Shown here piece by piece: positions 6,066-9,805 of a DNA stretch of 9,805 bases. The notes beneath the pieces are model-generated. The model saw only the letters and a program-made list of their open reading frames with translations, ran no database searches and was not told the origin of the DNA. Each line of letters starts with the position of its first letter. Position 1 is the stretch's first letter. The DNA comes from CAYMCQ01 sp964389025 (lineage in GTDB: Bacteria > Verrucomicrobiota > Verrucomicrobiia > Limisphaerales > CAYMCQ01): contig CAYMCQ010000110.1 of NCBI GenBank assembly GCA_964389025.1, forward strand, positions 1 to 9,805, read 5' to 3'. A program made the translations under genes and the position numbers.

Positions 6066-6554
6066 TTAGGACGGGCGAAGCTTGAAAAGCGGCTGTCCAA
6101 ATTCTACAGGTTTCGCATTTTCCATCAGCACTTGTGTAATGACCCCCTTGGCTTCTGCTTTGATTTCGTTCATTACCTTCATCGCCTCAATGATACAGAC
6201 CACGGTGTCTGGATTTACTTCCGTTCCGACTTCGACATAATTCGCCGATTCTGGCGATGGCGCTCGATAAAGCGTCCCAATCATCGGAGACTTGATCTCT
6301 AATTCATTCGTCGCAGCAACATTGGCTGGTGGAGTGACCTGAGGCTGAGGAATTACTGGCGCAGCCGATGTTGCTGGTGCAACCACAGCCGGCGCATAAA
6401 CAGCCATCTGAGCGTCATCATATTGCGGAGGCTGCACCGCCCCATTGGCAGCTCGTTTGAGCCTGATTTTAAAGTCTTGACGTTCAAGTTCAAACTCCGA
6501 AACGGAGTTTTTCTTCATCAAATCAATAATTGCTTTAATATCTTTGAGATCCAC
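6066..6554 (-). CDS. accB: Biotin carboxyl carrier protein of acetyl-CoA carboxylase
   Basis: AccB carries biotin between the biotin carboxylase (AccC) and the carboxyltransferase (AccA/AccD). With the GTG start at 6552-6554 the protein is 162 residues, close to E. coli AccB (156), and begins MDLKDIKAIIDLMKKN, matching the usual family start. An Ala/Pro/Val-rich flexible linker (about 52-82) precedes the biotinyl domain (about 85-160). The biotin attachment site is EAMKVMNEI (123-131) with Lys126, preceded by the 'thumb' loop SPESANYVEVG (100-110). A TTG at 6585-6587 is in frame and would add 11 residues (ASRSRIDIHT region) with weak AGG pairing upstream; the GTG is preferred because the family homology begins there. 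It is the first gene of the accBC pair, with a promoter at 6633-6661. No elongation factor P gene precedes it, unlike in many bacteria. Confidence 0.97.
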   Translation of the reverse strand: MDLKDIKAIIDLMKKNSVSEFELERQDFKIRLKRAANGAVQPPQYDDAQMAVYAPAVVAPATSAAPVIPQPQVTPPANVAATNELEIKSPMIGTLYRAPSPESANYVEVGTEVNPDTVVCIIEAMKVMNEIKAEAKGVITQVLMENAKPVEFGQPLFKLRPS

Positions 6555-6632
6555 GGTGTGTATGTCTATGCGACTGCGACTCGCCAACCAGTGCCTGAAC
6601 TAATTATTGTTCCACCTTTCAACGTGGTCAGG

Positions 6633-6661
6633 AACATAGAGAGATACCGAAAAACGGTCAA
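6633..6661 (-). promoter_or_regulatory. Putative promoter of accBC
   Basis: On the minus strand TTGACC (6656-6661) and TATGTT (6633-6638) are separated by exactly 17 bp. Transcription would begin near 6626, giving a leader of about 39 nt to the TTG or 72 nt to the GTG start of accB. The 8-mer CTATGTTC covering the -10 box also occurs at the -10 of the fusA promoter. The AT-rich upstream region holds an exact tandem 9-mer (aataaatct, 6701-6709 and 6711-6719) and a 10-bp palindrome acgttaacgt (6733-6742). No known fatty-acid regulator site such as a FapR or FabR operator was recognised. Confidence 0.6.
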
Positions 6662-6841
6662 GTCAGAAAAAAGCGACCAGAAAGTAAGTAAAAAACACCG
6701 AATAAATCTCAATAAATCTACCCCAATTCTATACGTTAACGTTACCCGACGACTTTGCTCCGGAAAAGCGCGCTAACAAGGTGTGAGCGTGTGAGGTAGA
6801 ACAAAACGCATGAACATTTGAAGCTAAAAAATGGGCTATAA
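6662..6841. other. Intergenic region between fusA and the accB promoter, no gene seen
   Basis: This AT-rich stretch contains the tandem 9-mer at 6701-6719, the 10-bp palindrome at 6733-6742, and a tandem gtgtgag (6781-6787 and 6789-6795). No stem followed by a T-run is visible on the minus strand after the fusA stop, so an intrinsic terminator for fusA is not supported. Read-through into accB or factor-dependent termination would both fit. Confidence 0.5.
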
Positions 6842-9019
6842 CTATGACCGCGCAGCTGGCTTCGACTTCGCACTGTCCAAAATCGTGTTGAGTATGCTGT
6901 TCGGAACTTGCTCAAAAGTCAATGGTTCCATGGAGTATGAAGCGCGTCCCTTCGAGAGCGAACGGATTGCAGTGGCGTAACCGAACATTTCCGCGAGCGG
7001 AACGTTCGCGTTCACGATCACCTGGCCGGATTTGGACTCGATGTTTTGAATCGCGCCGCGACGCCGGCTGATGTCTCCGACGAGGTCGCCTTGATATTCG
7101 CTCGGCGTGGTGCATTCCACCTTCATGATCGGCTCCAGCAAGATCATGCCGGCTTTCTTCGCAGCATCCTTGAATGCAAAAATACCCGCCATCTTGAACG
7201 CCAGTTCGTTCGAGTCCACTTCGTGGAACGTTCCGTCCACGATCTGCACCTTCAAATCAATCATCTGATAGCCCGCGAGCACGCCGCCCTTGACTGCTTC
7301 TTCCACGCCGTCAATGACCGCCGGGATGTATTCCTTCGGGATCGCGCCGCCAACAATTTTGTTCTCGATCTCGACGCCTTTGCCTTTTTCGTTCGGCTCA
7401 ATCGTGACGAGCGCGTGACCGTATTGACCACGACCGCCGGATTGACGGATAAATTTTCCTTCGCCCTCGGCTTTTTTCGTGATCGTTTCGCGATAGGCGA
7501 TCTGTGGAGCGCCGGCGTTGGCTTCGACTTTGAATTCGCGGAACAAACGGTCGCGGATGATCTCCAGATGCAATTCACCCATGCCCGCGATGATGAGCTG
7601 GCCGGTTTCCTCGTTCGTGAAACAGCGGAACGTCGGGTCTTCTTCAGCGAGACGTTGCAGGCCTTCGCCCATCTTCTCGCGATCCTGCTTGGTCTTCGGC
7701 TCGACGGCCATCGAGATGACCGGCTCGGGGAACGTCGGCGGTTCGAGCGTGATGTCGAAATCCTCGTCGCAAAGCGTGTCGCCGGTCGTGATGTTTCTCA
7801 AACCAACCAGCGCCGCGATGTCACCGGCATAAGTCGTCTCCACGTCAATGCGTTTGTCCGCCTGAATCATCATCACGCGGCTGACGCGTTCACGTTTGCG
7901 CGTGCGCGGGTTGTAGATCGTGTCGCCCTTCTTGAGTTGCCCGCTGTAAACGCGGAAGAAAACCAGCTTGCCGACGAAAGGATCAGTCCAAAGCTTGAAC
8001 GCGAGCGAACAAAATTTTCCGTTGTCGTCGGGAGTGACCTCAACCTGGTCGGTGGTTCCCGGAACCATGCCCGTCGCGGGCGGAATATCGAGAGGCGACG
8101 GCAGATAATCAACGACCGCGTCAACGAGCGGTTGCACGCCGCGCTTCTTGAACGCCGAGCCGCACAGCACTGGAATCAATTCAATCTTGCAGGTCAACCG
8201 GCGGATCGCAGCCTTGAGCGTCAGCACGTCAATCGGCTTGTCCTCGATGACCATTTCCGCGATGGCGTCGTCCTTGTTGGAAATGGCGTCAATCAATTCC
8301 GCCAGCGCAGCCTTCGCCCGCTCCTTGTGCTCGTCGGGAATCTCCGTGACTTCATATTTCAGGCCGACTTCGTCCTTCGGGTCATAGACGATCGCCTTCT
8401 GGTTCACGACATCAATGACACCGTGGAAACGATCCTCCGCGCCGATCGGAATGAAAACTGGATACGCATACGCGCCAAGTTTTTTTCGCATGTCGCTCAG
8501 CGCGTTCTCAAAATTCGCGCCGGTGCGGTCCATCTTGTTGACGAACGCGATGCGCGGGACGCTATACTTTGTAGCCTGACGCCAGACGGTTTCGGATTGC
8601 GGCTGCACGCCAGCAACACCGCAAAACACGGCAACCGCGCCATCGAGGACGCGCATGGAACGTTCAACTTCAGCCGTGAAATCCACGTGCCCGGGAGTGT
8701 CAATGATGTTCACGCGGTGCGCGACGTTCGTGAAAAGTTTTTTGATACCGTCCTCTTTTTGCGTCCAGTAGCAGGTCGTGGCGGCGGACGTGATCGTGAT
8801 GCCGCGTTCGCGTTCCTGCTCCATCCAGTCGGTGACAGTGTTGCCGTCGTCCACGTCGCCCATCTTGTGGATGAGGCCGGTGTAAAACAGGATGCGCTCG
8901 GTCGTGGTCGTTTTGCCCGCGTCAATGTGCGCGGCGATGCCGATGTTGCGCGTGCGCTCCATCGGATATTGCCGACTGGGCGAATTTGCTGATTTAGGTT
9001 TTTCTGCCACAGCTTGCAT
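6842..9019 (-). CDS. fusA: Translation elongation factor G
   Basis: EF-G (725 residues) is the GTPase that drives tRNA-mRNA translocation and, with RRF, ribosome recycling. All G motifs are present: G1 AHIDAGKT (30-37), G2 RGITI (72-76), G3 DTPGH (107-111), G4 NKMD (161-164) and G5 CGSAFK. Domain II follows, then the domain III/IV junction with GMGELHLEII. The domain IV loop region includes RQSGGRGQYGHA, and domain V ends YSMEPLTFEQVP. It is a full-length canonical EF-G, not the divergent EF-G2 or the tetracycline-resistance type. The ATG at 9017-9019 gives about 12 extra N-terminal residues compared with many EF-Gs; an in-frame ATG at residue 20 (MERTRNIGIAAHID) is an alternative. It is not in a str operon: no rpsL, rpsG or tuf adjoin. 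It has its own promoter (9154-9181), and accBC lies downstream with no clear terminator between. Confidence 0.98.
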   Translation of the reverse strand: MQAVAEKPKSANSPSRQYPMERTRNIGIAAHIDAGKTTTTERILFYTGLIHKMGDVDDGNTVTDWMEQERERGITITSAATTCYWTQKEDGIKKLFTNVAHRVNIIDTPGHVDFTAEVERSMRVLDGAVAVFCGVAGVQPQSETVWRQATKYSVPRIAFVNKMDRTGANFENALSDMRKKLGAYAYPVFIPIGAEDRFHGVIDVVNQKAIVYDPKDEVGLKYEVTEIPDEHKERAKAALAELIDAISNKDDAIAEMVIEDKPIDVLTLKAAIRRLTCKIELIPVLCGSAFKKRGVQPLVDAVVDYLPSPLDIPPATGMVPGTTDQVEVTPDDNGKFCSLAFKLWTDPFVGKLVFFRVYSGQLKKGDTIYNPRTRKRERVSRVMMIQADKRIDVETTYAGDIAALVGLRNITTGDTLCDEDFDITLEPPTFPEPVISMAVEPKTKQDREKMGEGLQRLAEEDPTFRCFTNEETGQLIIAGMGELHLEIIRDRLFREFKVEANAGAPQIAYRETITKKAEGEGKFIRQSGGRGQYGHALVTIEPNEKGKGVEIENKIVGGAIPKEYIPAVIDGVEEAVKGGVLAGYQMIDLKVQIVDGTFHEVDSNELAFKMAGIFAFKDAAKKAGMILLEPIMKVECTTPSEYQGDLVGDISRRRGAIQNIESKSGQVIVNANVPLAEMFGYATAIRSLSKGRASYSMEPLTFEQVPNSILNTILDSAKSKPAARS

Positions 9020-9031
9020 TTCAAAAATTCT

Positions 9032-9076
9032 TCAATGATGAAACCATGAATGCAGAAAAAAAATTCCTAGCTTCAT
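9032..9076 (-). other. Candidate 14-codon upstream ORF in the fusA leader
   Basis: On the minus strand an ATG at 9074-9076 is preceded by AGGA four bases upstream, the best Shine-Dalgarno-like site seen near fusA. It opens a frame MKLGIFFLHSWFHH ending in TGA at 9032-9034, 12 nt before the fusA ATG. It lies wholly inside the predicted leader. It could couple translation to fusA or act as a leader peptide, or it may be chance; at 14 codons there is no statistical support. Confidence 0.25.
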
Positions 9077-9153
9077 GGCTTCCTAATAAACTTCTTCCGG
9101 CTTTCCTAAGTTCAACGGGAAAATACCCTCGTTTTCCGGGAAACGGAGCGCAG

Positions 9154-9181
9154 AACATAGCAAAAGAAACCTGCCGTGCAA
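9154..9181 (-). promoter_or_regulatory. Putative promoter of fusA
   Basis: On the minus strand TTGCAC (9176-9181) and TATGTT (9154-9159) are separated by 16 bp. Transcription would start near 9147 and give a leader of about 128 nt before the fusA ATG. The leader contains an imperfect inverted repeat built on ggaaaa / ttttcc (about 9117-9138) and the 14-codon ORF. Shares the 8-mer CTATGTTC at its -10 with the accBC promoter. Confidence 0.5.
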
Positions 9182-9200
9182 TAGGTTTTTTCGGAATTTT

Positions 9201-9262
9201 GCCGCGAAAGAACGCAAGGAACGCAAGGACTTTGACACGAATTGCGCGAATTAACACGAAGC
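9201..9262. repeat. Intergenic short-period repeat (GAACGCAAG tandem plus ACACGAATT-type copies)
   Basis: The stretch holds two exact tandem copies of gaacgcaag (9210-9218, 9219-9227), preceded by a degenerate gcgaaa. It then holds acacgaatt, gcgcgaatt and acacgaag units (9236-9262). The wording 'CGCGAAAGAACGCAAGGAACGCAAGG' split over this region and 'ACACGAATT...AACACGAA' recalls dispersed intergenic elements seen in many environmental bacterial genomes, Verrucomicrobiota among them. That recall is not a search result. It lies between the fusA promoter and the DUF3883 stop codon. Confidence 0.6.
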
Positions 9263-9288
9263 CAACCGTCGCGGGAAAGGAGTCGAAT

Positions 9289-9624
9289 TCATTTTAACCA
9301 CACAGAAATCAATTCGTTTTGCCGAGACCAATTTTTGCCATGCAAGTAAACGGCCTCAAAGGGATTTTGGATGATTTTCAGTTTTTGCATATCGAAGCCA
9401 GCTTTGGAAACCGGAACGAGATAGAGAAAATAGTTTGGACCGTGAATTCGCGCCGCTTCGATTTCATTCCGCGACCAGTAAAATTTGAAGTCCACCGAGG
9501 ACACGGCTTTCACTTCGATAAACCGCTCGGAAAAGCCGGCGGTGTTTGCCGATTCTGTAAAGCTCAATATGTCGTAGCCAGCACCGACGTTTTCAGCCGC
9601 GACCTGCTTGATTCGTTTCGCCAA
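9289..9624 (-). CDS. DUF3883-domain protein (PD-(D/E)XK nuclease-like), probably 5'-truncated
   Basis: The 111 residues match a DUF3883 domain, the C-terminal module of plant NO VEIN and of many bacterial helicase, restriction and defence-associated proteins, thought to be a PD-(D/E)XK nuclease-like fold. The hallmark strings are GAGYDILSF (14-22), RFIEVK (34-39), FYWSRNEIEAA and NYFLYLVPV. Candidate active-site residues Asp18, Glu37 and Lys39 are all kept. Whole DUF3883 proteins normally carry at least an N-terminal helical region ahead of this point. Here the only start is a TTG (9622-9624) and the frame runs open only to 9681, with family-like residues reaching about RLRNRSGLAKRI before a palindrome cluster begins. 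The gene therefore looks cut at its 5' end. No methylase, helicase or restriction partner is in view. Expression is uncertain because no promoter or Shine-Dalgarno is apparent. Confidence 0.7.
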   Translation of the reverse strand: MAKRIKQVAAENVGAGYDILSFTESANTAGFSERFIEVKAVSSVDFKFYWSRNEIEAARIHGPNYFLYLVPVSKAGFDMQKLKIIQNPFEAVYLHGKNWSRQNELISVWLK

Positions 9625-9666
9625 GCCGGAGCGATTCCGCAGGCGAATAGACCAACTGGAGCTAGC

Positions 9667-9742
9667 GGCGCTTTGAGCGCCTCACAACACTAACCCGCTT
9701 TGAGCGGTTCACGCTATCTCATGCCTCCGGCTTTGCCGGAGG
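9667..9742. repeat. Cluster of three perfect REP-like hairpins
   Basis: Three short perfect hairpins follow one another. The first is ggcgct-ttg-agcgcc (9667-9681, 6-bp stem). The second is ccgct-ttg-agcgg (9695-9707, 5-bp stem). The third is cctccggc-ttt-gccggagg (9724-9742, 8-bp stem). All have three-base T-rich loops, and the first two share CGCTTTGAGCG. Such palindromes resemble REP elements, which are spread by RAYT (TnpA-REP) transposases, but no RAYT gene is in the window. A weaker gtcc-agcc-ggac (9751-9762) and a perfect 12-bp palindrome cacaacgttgtg (9781-9792) continue the series to the window edge. Confidence 0.75.
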
Positions 9743-9805
9743 TTGCTGACGTCCAGCCGGACTTTCTGACCGTGATCAACCACAACGTTGTGTGGCGGAG
9801 AATCA
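9709..9805 (-). CDS. Possible C-terminal end of an unidentified protein running in from beyond the right edge
   Basis: On the minus strand a frame is open from the edge for 31 codons and ends at TGA (9709-9711). It reads DSPPHNVVVDHGQKVRL then DVSNLRQSRRHEIA. The part before the hairpin looks protein-like; the last residues (LRQSRRHEIA) are encoded by the 8-bp-stem palindrome, so the repeat may have been inserted into, or recruited as, the gene's end. An opposing plus-strand frame from ATG 9721 is also open to the edge and cannot be excluded. No family was recognised. Confidence 0.25.
   Translation of the reverse strand, partial: DSPPHNVVVDHGQKVRLDVSNLRQSRRHEIA

Noticed and set aside
6781..6841. 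Intrinsic terminator after fusA
   Set aside because: A T-run is present on the minus strand (ATTTTTTAGC) but no stem precedes it.
7046..8992. 648-codon plus-strand open frame opposite fusA
   Set aside because: It is antisense to a full-length canonical EF-G; the Arg/Asp/His/Val-rich composition is that expected from the complement of a codon-biased gene, with no recognisable domain.
9021..9257. 78-codon minus-strand open frame upstream of fusA
   Set aside because: It crosses the predicted fusA promoter and the intergenic repeat, has basic low-information composition and no recognisable family.
9201..9262. CRISPR array
   Set aside because: The repeats are 9 bp and directly adjacent, with no spacers and no cas genes.

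Overview
The window looks like a chromosomal piece of a Verrucomicrobiota bacterium, probably of the Pedosphaera/Limisphaerales type. The evidence is a pseudopilin-like protein with the HGFTLIELLVVIAIIAILAAL signal and an exact H-X9-DG motif, a Gly/Arg-tailed single-RRM protein, scarce Shine-Dalgarno sequences with several non-ATG starts, and palindromic intergenic repeats. The assignment rests on recognition only; no search was run.

Layout, left to right. Positions 1-301 hold a possible gene end or remnant on the minus strand (1-186), then the upstream region of the only clear plus-strand gene, the H-X9-DG pseudopilin-like gene (302-1153). It converges with a single-domain PqiA-like membrane protein on the minus strand (1171-1932). 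All remaining supported genes are also on the minus strand. A probable operon reads leftward from a promoter at 4033-4061: a Pro/Ala-rich tail-anchored-like protein (3595-4017), thioredoxin (3228-3560) and a GspF/PilC-type inner-membrane protein (2156-3208). It is followed by a small ORF (1934-2146) whose first about 27 residues look like the start of a class V aminotransferase, probably a remnant.

A clear intrinsic terminator (4074-4109) separates this operon from an RRM RNA-binding protein gene (4125-4445), which has its own promoter and a leader of about 120 nt. Next come accC (4632-6014) and accB (6066-6554), which encode two subunits of acetyl-CoA carboxylase. They are probably co-transcribed from a promoter at 6633-6661. 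Then comes fusA (EF-G, 6842-9019), alone and without rpsL, rpsG or tuf beside it. It has a promoter at 9154-9181 and a leader of about 128 nt that contains a 14-codon upstream ORF.

The right end (9201-9805) is the accessory part. It holds a 9-bp-period intergenic repeat, a DUF3883 (PD-(D/E)XK-like) gene that appears 5'-truncated, a cluster of short palindromes starting directly at its 5' side, and an open frame running off the window edge.

Most of the window is housekeeping: fatty-acid synthesis initiation (AccBC), translation (EF-G), redox (thioredoxin) and RNA binding. No defence island, CRISPR array, complete mobile element or obviously new multi-gene system is visible. The most interesting points are the palindrome cluster abutting a truncated nuclease-like gene, the fusA leader ORF, the enlarged periplasmic loop in the PqiA-like protein, and the gene remnants.
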